From assembly GCA_948474755.1 (NCBI GenBank), contig CAOLHI010001138.1, positions 1-64,000 of the forward strand: a stretch of 64,000 nt of DNA. The letters run 5' to 3'. Positions 22,721-34,592 of this stretch are shown here, piece after piece. Below the pieces are notes generated by a model that ran no database searches, was not told the origin of the DNA, and saw only the letters and a program-made list of their open reading frames with translations. The stretch comes from Ctenosaura bakeri. Taxonomy: Eukaryota > Chordata > Lepidosauria > Squamata > Iguanidae. How positions within the stretch are numbered: the stretch's first letter is position 1; each line of letters begins with the position of its first letter. The position numbers and the translations under genes are program-made.

Positions 22721-23384
22721 CTACTGTGTCCTGCCAGATGTTTCTGACCCATAATTCTCACCGGCCCTAGTCGTCATGATTGATAATAAGGGTATAAGTG
22801 AGCTACAGTCCAAAAACTTCCCAGTTGTCCATTTCTGCTATAAAGCCTTACCTGAGCTAAGTCTGTTGAATTCAGTGGTACTTGTTAATGCTGGATATCT
22901 GAAACGAGGAGAATGCTGATGCACAGTGTGAAGAAATAAGGAAACCCTTTTCCTTTTCCAAGTAGCATATGTGGGGGCTGAAGGGAAACAATGCTATTGT
23001 CTTTCATGGTTCAGTACTTGTATACTGGTGGGTACACAACATGGAGGGGAGGAAGAAATCAAAACCAAGATTATCAGAGCCAACATCCATATTTGTAAAG
23101 AGGAATTAAAATGATACAAATCTCTTCCTAGCCACTAATTATTGTGATCTTGGGAAGGAACATCCTAATCAATTAAGTAATAAAATATATTACTTTTATG
23201 AAGAATGAAAAACAAGATACTACAAATAAGCAAACTGAAACTCAGCATTACAATGCAACAGATCCAGGAAATAGTTGTGGATTGCATCTAGTCCTATTTG
23301 AAAGGAATACATTTATGGTTTCAGTCTTGTAGTCACGTACTTGGGAACTCATTGCGTCTTACTTCCGAGTAGACCATTTAGAAC
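22721..23384. other. Non-coding stretch, no gene seen
   Basis: AT-rich; the segment about 23335-23375 ('gcgtcttacttccgagtagacc') is the old 'TTACTTCTGAGTA' squamate repeat. Nothing else. Confidence 0.45.
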
Positions 23385-23810
23385 TGTTACTCCAAAACAT
23401 GGGTGACATAAGGGCCCACCGGTGATGCCAGTGCCTCTGTTCTAAAGTGGAGAATAATTAGCCAAAAGTCAGGAGGCCTGCTGGGGGCAGGGTAACTTAA
23501 CAAGATATTTCCACCTATGTTTACAGGGTCATGCAGGAAAGAATCAGCCAGAGATTCAACAATTAAATAAAAGCGTGTTTTATTGAAAAGATTTCCACAA
23601 GCATGCAAAGATCCAAACCCTCACACAGACACGCAAGAGCTATCTGAAGGAAAAGGGAGGAAAGTGTGGATAGAAGACTTTCAGGGATGAGGTGATAATT
23701 ATCAGTCCGTAGAGCAGTGAGGAAAGCAGTGACATGGCTTAGATAGGCACCTAAGGACAGTTTTGATTTGGGAATCAAATGGACAGTGTGGCATTCAGAA
23801 AGGTGAGAGA
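23385..23810 (-). mobile_element. LTR fragment, LTR family 2
   Basis: Begins TGTTACTCC on the plus strand, matching the GTAACA end of related LTRs. 'gggcccaccggtgatgccagtgcctc' and 'aataattagc...aggaggcctgctggggg' align with 37397 onward. A minus-strand AATAAA lies near 23575 ('tgttttattg'). The U3 side seems truncated where an old palindromic element starts near 23811. No internal coding region is present. Confidence 0.75.
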
Positions 23811-23946
23811 CTAGAGTGGGTAACCTCTGGCTACCCAGATGTCAATGAACTTTTCCCATCATACCTGTTCTTAGGTCAGCTTGATCAGAACTGGTGGGAT
23901 TTGTAATTCAACAACACCTGAAAGAACACAAATTCCCCAGCACTGG
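23811..23946. mobile_element. Palindromic DNA element remnant
   Basis: Left 'gagtgggtaacctctggctacccagatgtcaatgaac' mirrors right 'gtaattcaacaacacctgaaagaacacaaattccccagcact'. This is the same common reptile palindrome as at 51463. Confidence 0.65.
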
Positions 23947-25711
23947 ATTACATGACTGTGAAAAGAGCTATTAAAGGCTGATGTGATCACCTAAAGTATG
24001 GTTGGCCACTGAGACAGAATTTATATGGAAGTGGTTTTCAGAGGTGTGGAGGGTCTGTACGCAAATGCTACTGATTCACAAGCCTGATAGCAACTCCTGC
24101 TCTAAAACAGCTGTCCCCAAAAATGTATCATTGTCACCAGTGCAATCAATGTTCCAAGATCTTCTTGACTGTAAGAACAATATTGCCCCTAGTGGCGTGC
24201 AGTTTCTCATTTGGCAATTTCAAATTACCTTGTATACTTTCCTTCCCTCTTCTATCACATTTGAGTGTCAACTAAAGGTGCACATATAGTTTTGGCTGGG
24301 GAATTCATTTTTTCAAAAAACAGCAGAACTGAGAAACAGAACCTGGGAAATTATTTTCAGAGAGGATTCTATAATAATATGCAGAACCCTTCCATAGCAG
24401 AAGAGTGGTAAGATGATGCTTTAGCTCTGGAGGATTCCAAGGGGAGGCTCCCTGGGCCAGGATGTCCTGTAGAGGGCAGGTAGTTTACTTGGTAACAGGA
24501 GCACAGGTAGATTTCTCTCCCTTTCTGCCTGCTGGACCAAAATATGCAAGAGGAGAAAGAACTGTCAGATTGAATTCAGTATCACACATCTTGCCTATTG
24601 TGTGTTCTGTGATTAAACACTTTATTCTCATATAAATGCTTCAACCAGAAGAAGCAATGATGCCAGCAAGCAGTGGTTCCGATGCCCATGGGACAGTGAA
24701 TCATCTCTGGGATTTAGTCCAAACTTTAAATGGTAGCTGTCCAGAGTGCTGACTCCTTTCTCCCAAATGGCTTCTTCAAAATTTGGAGTTAAATCTAGAG
24801 TGGATGCATTGCTCCATTCAAATTGGAGCCATAAGTTGTCATTTGAGCAAGTAAGCTCAAGTGCTATGTTTATCGCTAGAAAGACAGTATAGATTAAGTA
24901 TTGCTCTGAAATATTTTCACTGTCCCAGGACAGGATAACATACTTCATCCATATCACACCTTTGTCTTAGAGACTTTTCCACCAACCAATTTTTTTTAAA
25001 AAAGCTAGTGTTCTAAAGAAGCTTGAAATTATCTAATGTCTAATTCTTCTTTCACTTTTATGCAAAAATGCATTGTAGCAAAAAAGTCCTTTTGATGTAC
25101 AAAATGAACTCTTATTTAACAACTATTCATTTTTTTCCTATCTGAAACATGAAGGTATATAGTATGCTGATGTTAATTATCTTGTAACTCAGTGACTAGA
25201 GCAAAAGGAAGATGTTTGAGATTTATTTCAGTATTCTGTTCCTCATTGAATTATCTGTTGTTAAATCACTATTATGTGATTTGCAAACCTATTATTTGAT
25301 GTCTAGGAAACAGATGTTTAAAATATGTTGAACACATACCCACACACTTTATGAAAGACTGTGAAATATACTTTAATACCAAGTTGAAAACATCTTTATC
25401 CTTTCTCTAAAATAAAGCATTCTTTGTAATATTTGGATGCCATCTTTGACACATGGCTCATTCATTTCATTGTTGCTTTGGAGGGAGAAATCCTTTGAGC
25501 ACAGTAGCTTTTTGCAGTTGATGATGCTTTACATTTCCTATGATACATCAAAATTTAGATTTGAACTCAGAGCTGCATTGCAGAGCCAAACAGCACATTT
25601 GAAGGGAGATGGAGTGCCACTGATCTGTTTGTCTTCCTTCTAACATTTAACACATGTCATTTGTCTCCCCACACAAGCAAGTGATGTAAAAGAGAGGCAA
25701 AGTAACAAATA
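23947..25711. other. Non-coding stretch, no gene seen
   Basis: No gene, RNA or named repeat recognised. Open frames of 95 and 109 codons (24002-24289 plus, 24957-24628 minus) show no domain. Confidence 0.5.
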
Positions 25712-26221
25712 CAAGTTGAGTATTCCTTATCTGAAAATTTGAAATGCTCCAAAATCCAGAACTTATAAAAAGTGGGACCCAGTATTCTTCCAGTAGGAAA
25801 CATGAGGGAATTACAGGGGTTCTATTGGGACTGTGCCCACATACATGTGCACACTGTTTGCAAAGTCTCTAAGCTGCCGTGATGGCACCTTTTTCTTCCT
25901 CTCAGCTCACTTTGCAAGTAGCTTGCATGTGTGTGTGGTCCCAAGCGAGCTGAGAGGGGAAAAAAGGTGCCAAGCTCACTCAGAGATTTTGCAAGTAGTG
26001 TATCTGTATCTGGGGTCCCATTCGAGCCTACGTAATTCCCTCATTTTTCTTCCCTACAGGAAGAGGGTGAGAGGAGAAGAACTGATGAAAGAGTGGAGCC
26101 CCGGGTCAAAAGAATGGGGTATAATATCATTATGGATATACAAATATTCTAAAATCTGAAAAAATCCAAAATCCAAAATACCACTGGTCTCAAGCATTTT
26201 GGATAAGGAATATTCAACCTG
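25712..26221. mobile_element. Non-autonomous pogo/Tigger-like element with TA duplication
   Basis: Left terminus CAAGTTGAGTATTCCTTATC and right terminus 'ggataaggaatattcaacctg' are inverted repeats, flanked by TA on both sides (25710-25711, 26222-26223). TA duplication and this terminal sequence fit pogo/Tigger elements known from vertebrates. The interior holds a second inverted repeat (25857-25907 against 25948-25999, including 'gcacctttttcttcctctcagct'-like arms). It has no transposase. Confidence 0.85.
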
Positions 26222-26281
26222 TAGTATGAAAGATGTTACCCTGTTCTCTGGGGGTCCCGGGAGGGGTGCCCAAATAACCAA

Positions 26282-26299
26282 ACAACAACAACAACAACT
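26282..26299. repeat. (AAC)6 microsatellite in the solo LTR
   Basis: Six perfect AAC units near the 3' end of the LTR; absent from the related LTR at 45216. Confidence 0.9.
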
Positions 26300-26430
26300 T
26301 GGGGAAAATTAGCTGGAGCACTCACTAAAGCTAGCAAGAGGCAGGATAACTTAGCAGGATCTTGCATCCCAGCATCTACAGGGTCAGGCCAGCCAAGCAG
26401 TCAGACGGTTTAGAGTAGCAAAAACGATGT

Positions 26431-26436
26431 TTTATT
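26431..26436 (-). terminator. Poly(A) signal of the solo LTR
   Basis: AATAAA on the minus strand, about 250 bases after the TATA box. Confidence 0.75.
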
Positions 26437-26685
26437 GAATACAAACAAACATTAAAGACAACACAATCACACAGTTAACTAAAGAATTGGAAATAGGGAT
26501 TTTCAGAGGGAAATGGGTGATACGAACCTGTCTCATAGTCCTGGAGAGGTATGAAGATTGAGTTCGTGAATATGGAGTCTCAGTACGTGGGACTGAGGAG
26601 ACAGCTCGCCAGACACAGCGGCAGCAAGGCGGAATGGAACTCAGAAGCGATCCAAGCGGTCCGAGGAAAGTCTCGGAATAGGCGG

Positions 26686-26694
26686 CTTTTATAG
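26686..26694 (-). promoter_or_regulatory. TATA box of the solo LTR
   Basis: CTATAAAAG on the minus strand, the only good TATA in the LTR and in the right place before the poly(A) signal. Confidence 0.75.
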
Positions 26695-27116
26695 GGTGAA
26701 TTGTGACTGCAGGCCATACCTTACTTGGTGCGATTTTGGAGTGGGACAAAACTTTGGAAGGGTCAGAGTTTAGCATGATTGGCTTAAAGCCGAATCAACA
26801 ATAGTGTAGCCAGTATGCAAATACGGAGTGCTTAATACAGCTTTGTAAGGTTACCTGCTCGGGGCAGGGTGCCTTTGTTAGTATCGTGCATAAGCAAAAG
26901 GGTGTTTGCTGGAGAGGTCCCTGAAGTGACGAACTGGCTCTGTTCGGCCTGCCTAGGTGGGGAATGGAATGTCCAGCAATTATTGGCCATGCCTGTTTAT
27001 GTGCTTGTCCGGAGGCCTCGCAAACACGTGGAGCAGGGTGGCAGAGGAAAGCCAAATGGTTTGATATCAAGACGATATCAAGTGCTATCTCCGGGTAGGC
27101 CTGGACCGCAATAACA

Positions 27117-29428
27117 AAGAGTCACATTTTGTATTGTTGATTTTAGATGACACTAGGGAGAGAGTGAGAGAGAGAGATAAAAAATATGGAAGGTTGGCAG
27201 CTCCCTGTCTCCTGTAACGTTTGATTTGGTCCAGAGAAAAATCAATAGCCAAATCCAGTTTGGTGTTTAACTGAAGTCTACTTGTCAGGAATTAGCAAAT
27301 AAGCTGTCTCTGTCCCTGAAATATATATTGCACTTCTTTTAAATGTAATTTACATTCCTGTGTTGTCTTTCAGTGTGCTAAGTACCATGTTCTTTCCCAA
27401 GCCAATAATTCATGCCGTAAAGGAACACATTTTGACAAGAGCAGCATGCATAATTTTGAAATTAACAGTAACAAAACCTCCTTAAGCATGTAAGCTTTAG
27501 GCCTTGTCATTTCTAAAAGGTTGGGATAATCTAAACAAGAGCTTGCCTTTAATTAGGCTTATTTACTGCTGCACAGAGCCAAAGGAGCTTTCAGCTGTAG
27601 CATTCACCATTACTGAAGAACGATATTTCAACTTAACTTTAGCCTATTGTGGTTCATTGGTTGTTTTGGGGGGTTTTTTTTGGCTTATGTCCCCAACAAT
27701 CTCTGCAGCTGAATGAACAATTGCATTCTGTCAATATGATCTCACTTACTATGTTTAAAACCAAGAAGGTATATGTATGAGTTCAATTTGCATTTAGGGC
27801 ATGAAATGGGAGGGAGGAGCCAGAGCCCAGATACTAGTGGCATTTGGGAATTTGGTGGAAATATAATTTAGAGAAATGACTAAGCTCCTGTTATTCTCAG
27901 TAATTTTGGTGGCCATTATTTAAACATGGGGTTAATGTTCCCATTTACATTGGTGGGACTTAAACATAGGAATTGAGGTAATTTAGAAGTAAGTGGTACT
28001 GTGGTGGAGTGGGGAGGCTATGTGAAATTTTGGAGACTGGAACCCACACTGCATTATGGGCCAAATCTAAATGCCTCTAAATTTGGGCCCTGCCCATTTT
28101 TTTTATATAACAAAGATAATTGCTAATCTGATGCACCCAACCAGGGGAAGTATGCTGCTCAATATGGATAAATATTGGCATAGGAGAGGATCATAAACTG
28201 TCTCTGGTCTCCAGGGAACCCCTCTTGGGGCTTGCTTCCCCACCTGTTCCAAGAGTAAGTTAACTGGATGGATATAAGTGGTGTCCCAACATAACATGAT
28301 CCAGAAATGTGCTGGGTTTTGGGCTTAGCTTTTCCTACAAACATGTTCCAAGGGAACTGATCAGCTTGAGCTTTGATCATGACTATTTACTGTTATTTGC
28401 ACCTTCTTCTGGCACAACCTCTGCATGCACAAATGTGAAGTCATGTGAAGCATCATTCTCATTATAGTCAATGGGTGTGACAGTAGTGTACCCTCATAGC
28501 TGCAGGAGTGTGCATGTTGCATCCATTATGACACGATGCTCATGTTTTTTGTTTTACATAGAGGTTCCTGGAATGGAACCCCTGCATATACAGCAGGTGC
28601 CCTGCAACATCATCAAATGTGCTAGGCACTTTACCAAGTATTAAAGGAGATGCCTACACTCTAAAATTTGACCTTTTTGGAAGCACTTCTTGTACCTCCA
28701 AACAATGTTCATCTATCACTAAGGAAGCTGTTTATTTGTGGCTGGATATAAATAAAAGAAAAAAGGTGTGTTTGCTCCTTTCTAGTTATTTTTTCAATAG
28801 GCCAGCCTTCATTGGTTACAGTGGCATTATTTAAGCATTGTTTGTGTTAGGTTAATTTACAACAGCTAAATAGTGAAAAGTATGATTAGTTGAAGCTGGC
28901 ACGGTAATTTTTTTTCCTAACCTTGCAACTGAAGAAACTTTATGAGATGCAATAAAACCCTCACATTATCTATATTTTAATTAGGTCATGATGATAACAA
29001 TACAAGGCTTTGTTTATGAACTAGATAGAACTCAGAAGTTCTAATGAGCTGTGAATGTTTGAAGGTGCAGGAAATGAAAATATGAGAGGATAAATCATAG
29101 CTAAGTATCAAAGTAGTTTCAAGAGGGCAGTGCAGGGGCTCAGAACAGAATAGACTCATTTCAGAGATTTCAAAGTTGACTGTCTTCAACATTACTAAAG
29201 ATCTTCCATCATTTATTTGAAAAGTAACAAACAAAATAATCTGTGGATAATCGGACATAGTCCTCTAATCATACTGGGCAAAGATAGAGATCATTTCCTG
29301 CTTGGTTAGGCATGGTGTAAGAAAAGGGGTGTTATGCATTTGGCTCCTTATTTGGGAAGCAGTGCTTGGGAGATGATTTCTTACAAGTGATTAGCTAACA
29401 ATTAAAGTTACAGGCTGAAAAGGAATTA
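27117..29428. other. Non-coding stretch; possible conserved segment 27290-27720
   Basis: No gene. 27290-27720 is free of visible repeats and has the AT-rich, irregular texture of conserved non-coding DNA ('ccaataattcatgccgtaaagg'), but conservation cannot be judged from one sequence. An old repeat fragment ('ggtgggacttaaacatagg') lies near 27955. Confidence 0.35.
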
Positions 29429-29787
29429 CAATCAGCCCTCCACATTTGTGGGTTTCACTTTTGCAGATTTGAATATTGATGGATTGCTGCTGCCTCCCTA
29501 TGCCATTTTTAATAGGGACTGCAAGCCTAGTGAGACTGAGAAACTGCCAAGGCCTCTTAAAAATGGTGTGGGGCAGCTGTTGAGGTGGCAGTAAGCCCCA
29601 CCAGCCACCCACTTCTGCCTTGTGAAGAAACCCTGATGCCTCAAAGGAATCCACAGTGGATTGAATATGGTGATCATACTTTTTTATGTGTTAAATATGG
29701 TTTAGGAGGGTTTAGAGTTATTCATGTTTTTTTCATTTTCACAGGAGTCCTGTGCCGCTAACGCTAGTGAATGTGGAGGCATGACTG
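29429..29787. mobile_element. Tigger-like element, decayed
   Basis: Left 'caatcagccctccacatttgtggg' preceded by TA; right 'gctagtgaatgtggaggcatgactg' is its imperfect inverted match. This terminus type (CAGTnGGCCCTCCA) belongs to pogo/Tigger non-autonomous elements. No transposase frame. Confidence 0.7.
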
Positions 29788-29961
29788 CAGTTACCATTAT
29801 AGTTACAGCTTTTAAAATATAACACTGGCTTCCTGTTTTTCCAGACTTGTGTTGCAAAACAGCCTCTTTCTATCCACTTCATCATCAATTCTCCTCAACA
29901 CTCATAACAGAGTACAAGACAGTGGTATAAACCTGCACTTGGGTTGTATTCTATTTCTGCT

Positions 29962-30134
29962 TTTGTTGTTATGAGCTTTCAAGTCATGTCTGACTTATGG
30001 CAACCGTAAGGCAAATCTATCATGGGGTTTTCTGGGGCTGAAAATGTGCAATGCACTCAAGGTCACCAAGGGAAATCGAACCCTAGTCTCTACGATCATA
30101 GTCCAGTGCTCAAACCTCTATATCATGCTGGCCT
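29962..30134 (-). mobile_element. Sauria-type SINE, shortened
   Basis: Starts with 'ttgttgttatgagctttcaagtcatgtctgacttatggcaacc', the reverse of the Bov-B-like tail, and ends with 'gtccagtgctcaaacctctatatcatgctgg', the reverse of the tRNA-like head. The middle is partly deleted compared with 84-319. Confidence 0.85.
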
Positions 30135-30248
30135 TTATCTTCTGGTAAAACCACAGCCCATAACTACAAAAGCAACCCTAATGGTCATTGTTAAATGTCA
30201 AAATCAGGAAAGCTGTACCTTGTTCAGTTAAAAACATAATGAAACTTA

Positions 30249-30427
30249 GGCCATTTCCACTCTAGAATGTTATAGCGCTATGATTCCACATTCAACATTC
30301 TATGGAATCCTGGGGTTTGCAGTTTTGGGAGGGGCCAACTGTCCCCTCCCTAAACTGCAAACCCCAGGATTCCATAGGATGTTGAAAGTGGAATCATAGC
30401 GCTATAATAGTCTAGTGTGGAAATGGC
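30249..30427. mobile_element. Palindromic MITE, family A, well preserved
   Basis: Near-perfect palindrome: GGCCATTTCCACTCTAGA at left, 'tctagtgtggaaatggc' at right; 'cctggggtttgcagttt' mirrors 'aaactgcaaaccccagg'. One of the best preserved copies in the window. Confidence 0.9.
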
Positions 30428-31475
30428 TTCCAGTTACATCTTCATTTTGTAGAGAAGGTATTAAATTATAAGAAACCGTTTATTCCTAACTGTGTACTTT
30501 CAATTTCTGCATGGAGACTAAGAAGAATTAATCCAACCCTCACTTTGCTCTGTGGAAGATGTGAGTGGCAATGCCAAAGCTGACAGAAGCAGTCTTCTGA
30601 GGCAGCAGGTAAGAGGGTGCGCAGTCTATGGTCCATAATGCAATAATGACCAGCCTGTTTGGATATGATACATGATGACTTAATTCTATAATCACTATCT
30701 CATTATTTATTAAATACCTACACAGAAACCATGTCCAATTGTACATACAATTTACTTCCACAGACACTATTGGGCACTTGGCCCTTAAAAATGGAGAAAA
30801 ATGACTTTGGATCTTTGGATCATTTTCCTTCAGAAGGCCTTTGAACATCACACTGCTAAGCAAGTACTAAATAAAAGCAATACAGTTGGAAACCTTATTG
30901 GCTGACTAAATATCATTTCTCTATTGAGCCTCACACAACTGTATGCTGTCTGTGTACTGTCTATTTTCTGACATGAAAAGTGAAGATTTGAAGAATTTTG
31001 TTCCCTTTTCTAATGCTCATCTCTCCACCACCCACATACCTTTTCTATTCTTTTCCCTTGAGATTAAATTGTTCATCCACAATATAGCTCACAAGTAACT
31101 TTGGTCACATAATATGCTATTTCTTGAAGTATTTGGGGTTACGTATCTCTTACACAGCAAAGCTTTTAGGTTTCTCTATGATAACTTTGATCTGTACCCA
31201 TTTAGACAGAGTAAAAAGTAACAGCATTCACGTCATGAAGAAAAGATAACAGTGTATTGAAATCCTCTGTTTGGCTAGTTCTTTTGGTCCCTCAAAAGAA
31301 ATCCTTTGGATCTTTTTCATCTTCCATTGCTGGGATTTGAGCAGCTTGTGATTTAGCCATCATCCCATGCTCGAGGTATGGTCTTGTTCTCAGATTCCCA
31401 GAGCCAACGATTATTCTTGCAGAATTAACTGCTGTGGCTGCTGCAGTGGCAATGTTATGGTATATTTACTTAGTA
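30428..31475. other. Non-coding stretch, no gene seen
   Basis: No repeat or gene recognised. The 107-codon minus frame at 30863-30540 lacks any known domain. Confidence 0.5.
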
Positions 31476-31630
31476 ATTTATTATTTTATTTTATTTATAT
31501 ATCCCACCTTTCTCCCAGCATAGGACCCAAAGGAGCTTTACAACAAGACTAAAACAAGTAAAGCTGAACATTTGATAATGAAAAACACAATTGATCAAAC
31601 GATTCAAACATCATTACATTTCAAAAAGGA
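31476..31630 (-). mobile_element. LINE 3' end (L2/CR1-like), part 1
   Basis: 'tttatatatcccacctttctcccagcataggacccaaaggagctttacaac' is the reverse of the very common sauropsid LINE end 'gtaagccgc...gagaaaggcgggatataaa'. Related sequence resumes near 32030, so an LTR piece may have inserted between. Confidence 0.65.
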
Positions 31631-31639
31631 TGGCTGAGA

Positions 31640-32028
31640 TCCTGCTTTGCTGTCATAGGGCAAAGCTAAATATTGTCTCTTGACTTGATCCCTAAAATGT
31701 ACCTTAGCAGCCAGTGGCTGCTCTGAGTGACAGAGCTCTGTGCTGCTGGCATTTGGGATGCAGCAGGATAATATTTCCTGCAGTTCCCAAGAGTAATTTG
31801 TGTTGCAATAAAAAATTGTGACAAGACTCCTCCTTTTGATTGTCAATAAAATGCTCTGTTAACTTTTAACTGGAATCCTTTTGACAGTCATTACTGGTAT
31901 ACATAGGTGAAAAGATCCTGCCATTACCCTCTTCTCACAGGCCTCCTTTGAGCTAATAATTCCACAAGTTCTAAGGAGATGTTGGTACTGCTGGTTGGAC
32001 CTCAAGATCCCCATCTTTTAGGGTAACA
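31640..32028 (+). mobile_element. LTR fragment, LTR family 2, plus strand
   Basis: AATAAA at 31845-31850, then 'acttttaactggaatcc' and 'gtatacataggtgaaaagatcctgcc', 'caggcctcctttgagcta' and a terminal GTAACA (32023-32028). The same blocks occur in reverse at 52077-52270 and in forward order at 33990-34150. The U3 start is uncertain. Confidence 0.7.
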
Positions 32029-32029
32029 C

Positions 32030-32260
32030 TAGAACCACACTTAAATGCACTAAACATGAAGATCCAGATGCCTGAACAAATAAAAATGCCTTCAGCCTTT
32101 GTTTAAACTGTTGGATAGTGAGGGAAGAACCAGTGTCATCTCAGAGGTGGCTCCATAAATGGGATGCTTCTACTGAGAATACTCCTTTTTCCTTGCTTTT
32201 GCTTCTAATGGGGTGACAGGTGAGATTAAAAGGTTAAAAAAGGACCATAACAACAACTGC
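32030..32260 (-). mobile_element. LINE 3' region (L2/CR1-like), part 2
   Basis: 'aaaaatgccttcagcctttgtttaaactg' and 'cagaggtggctccataaatggg' match the layout of the reptile LINE end also seen at 51010-51400 ('ccacaaagaaggccctctc'). Confidence 0.5.
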
Positions 32261-32819
32261 AGTTTATTTGGTGAACAGCAAGGATGGGCATTAGCAGCTG
32301 GAAATTGGGCTGCCCTTTCCCTAACCCTATTCTCATCAGTGATCCCAATGCTACAAAGAGTAGGAAATTGGTACCAGTGGTAATGGAATTATAAGATACC
32401 AAACAAGATTCAAAAGCTTACTCTTGAATGTGTGTCAGATCATATTGCTCCTAACATGTATTTTGAGGACATTTTGTTATGTCACATTTTACAATATGTC
32501 ATAAAAAGCAAAACACAGACTCCAGGAGCCTATTAATGTAAACAATGGAAGTTAGGAACTTGGTCTACTACTTGCAGCTGGCAGGTATTCAGCTCTAAGG
32601 TAGTGGTGAACTTAGAATTAACCACACCATAGAATGCCTTGCTGTATTTAGATTTCCTAAATAGCATTTCCATTTAGTGACATGATGAAGGCAGAAAAAA
32701 GAGCTTTCAAGATCAGACACAATGTACCATTCAACCATGTTTTCACTAACAGACTGCGCCTGAATGAGACTGACCCAGCCTATCTAGTTTTTGTGATATC
32801 TGCCTTGTAGTTTTGTGCG

Positions 32820-32851
<32 letters not shown>

Positions 32852-32990
32852 AACATACACGCTTCATTTGTCAGAAGCTAAGAGGGAGTTGCGGTAGGAA
32901 TGGAGAAATACGGTGAAATCTGGACAAGTACAACATTGAGAGAGATAGCTACCTTGAAAACAGGAGCAAACACTTGAATGGTTTCACTGT
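32261..32990. other. Non-coding stretch with a CA microsatellite
   Basis: No gene recognised. Contains the (CA)13 run listed separately. Confidence 0.5.
32825..32850. repeat. (CA)13 microsatellite
   Basis: Thirteen uninterrupted CA units preceded by 'gtgcgtgcgcg', an alternating purine-pyrimidine stretch. Confidence 0.95.
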
Positions 32991-33419
32991 GGCCCTTTCC
33001 ACTCGATGCACTCAATCCACCATGAGAATGGGAGAAGGACAGGGCTGGGATGATGCTTATGCATGACATCATCCTGGTTCCATCCTTCTCCTGTCTCCAG
33101 CTAGTGGAATCATGCCGCAAATCACTGACAGGTTTTCCCTGTCAATGATTGGCAATCACACTGCCCTCCTGCCACATGCCTGCACTTACCTTGTTTGCAG
33201 AAATCCTAGAAGTGCAATAGCTGCGCTTCCTATACCAGCATAGCCTGGGACAGTAACTGGCTGTGCTGTGGCAGGAAGAAGTGTGGCCATTGCACTTCCT
33301 GGATCCTGCAGGTAGCCAGTCTGGAGCGGGGGCACTCTATTGTGTTCCCTTTCCAGAAGAGCTGCTGCCGCCACCATTGCTGGACACCGCTAGGGCAGAG
33401 ATAAGCTGCAGAAAGGGCC
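32991..33419. mobile_element. Non-autonomous DNA element, family C, TGT duplication
   Basis: GGCCCTTTCCAC at left and GAAAGGGCC at right, flanked by TGT on both sides (32988-32990, 33420-33422). Shares 'cacttacctt' and 'agaagtgtgg...cacttcctgg' blocks with 43532, 53883 and 61125. No coding potential. Confidence 0.82.
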
Positions 33420-33985
33420 TGTGTCTCTGGACATAGAGTTGATTGGACCTGTTCCCCTTATTTTCTCTCATTTCCCTGGTTATCAGCTATGCCCACTCCC
33501 ATTGTATTCCCATTGTTACCATGCCATACACCCCCAATCTGTGATATGGTATGATAAGCTATAAACATTGTTTAATAGGCATGAAATAAAATATAAATCT
33601 TGCACTTATGGCTGGAACGTTGTGTGAAAATTAAATGAGTCTGACCAGAAGCTTCTTGAAACTAGAACAAAGGGCTTCAACATGGGCAGGTCATAAGTTT
33701 AGGAGAATCAATTGGAAAATTTAACCTGATGAATTTTAGATGGTTCTGTAAAGTACCCAAGCCTAAGAAACAATAGCAAATGAAGCTGCTAGAAAGAGCA
33801 TCCAAAAGCTGATGGCTCACCCCGATCCTCTGCTGCTTCAGAAACTGTAACTATTGCCTATTTCACCCCAAACTCTAGCTATGCAACATGTCTCTCCTTT
33901 ACCTTCACTAGCCTGGTATGGGTCATGAGACTGTTTGATTATTTGCATGTTTGTGAATTTCCTTAAACAAAGACTTTTTTTTATT
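33420..33985. other. Non-coding stretch, no gene seen
   Basis: Nothing recognised. Confidence 0.5.
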
Positions 33986-34150
33986 TCCAACTAGTGCCCT
34001 ACAATTAGCACTGGTATACACTGGTGAAAAGATCCTGTAAGGTTACTCCACCTGTCTCAGGCCTCCCTTTCGAGCTATATTTCCCCACCTTTTCACGGAG
34101 GCATGGATACTGTTAAGGACCTCAAGGTTCCCCACACTTTGGGGATAACA
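33986..34150 (+). mobile_element. LTR fragment, LTR family 2 (U5 side)
   Basis: 'gcactggtatacactggtgaaaagatcctg', 'tcaggcctccctttcgagctatatttcccc' and a terminal GATAACA parallel 31890-32028. Upstream U3/R is missing or unrecognisable. Confidence 0.75.
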
Positions 34151-34390
34151 CCCCCCTCATCTGGCTACTAGCCTGTAAAGCTCACTACATGCTACACAGA
34201 AGCCACACATTTCTACTAAGCATGACTGGTGAGTCTGTCTGGGATCCCTAGGATGAAATGGTCCAAAAATTAAAGACCACATTTTTAAAAAAACTACAGG
34301 CCAAAAACAGCAGGCCAGTTCTGAAATGATGTGTAAACAGAGGAGTTAACTGGTCAAGTTTATTCAGGATGGTTTTTAGCAACTGATCAG

Positions 34391-34592
34391 GGGCTCTTCA
34401 AGACTTCATAGTTATAATGCTATATGCTACCTTAATTACGATGGCAACATCCTACAGAACTGTGGGACTGTAGTCTGGGAAGACACCAGAGCATTCTGGC
34501 TATGAATTCTAGATGCTCCTTCCTAAACTGAAAATCTCAGGATTCCATACAAGATGCAGTCATGGCAATCAAAGCATAACTCTGTGTTGTGA
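34391..34592. mobile_element. Palindromic MITE, family A, decayed
   Basis: 'atagttataatgctatatgc...cgatggcaacatcctacag' on the left mirrors 'catacaagatgcagtcatggcaatcaaagcataac' on the right. Termini too eroded to read a duplication. Confidence 0.65.

Larger units (their letters stand above)
26234..27116 (-). mobile_element. Solo LTR, LTR family 1 (883 bp)
   Basis: On the minus strand it starts TGTTATTGCGG and ends GGGTAACA, with flanking AAGA on both sides (26230-26233, 27117-27120), so both ends are secure. A TATA box (CTATAAAAG, 26694-26686) and a poly(A) signal (AATAAA, 26436-26431) in the right order mark U3, R and U5. There is no second LTR or internal region nearby, so it arose by LTR-LTR recombination. 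It aligns along its length with 45216-46341. A 4-bp duplication occurs in some retroviral and some gypsy lineages; the class cannot be settled without internal genes. Confidence 0.92.
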
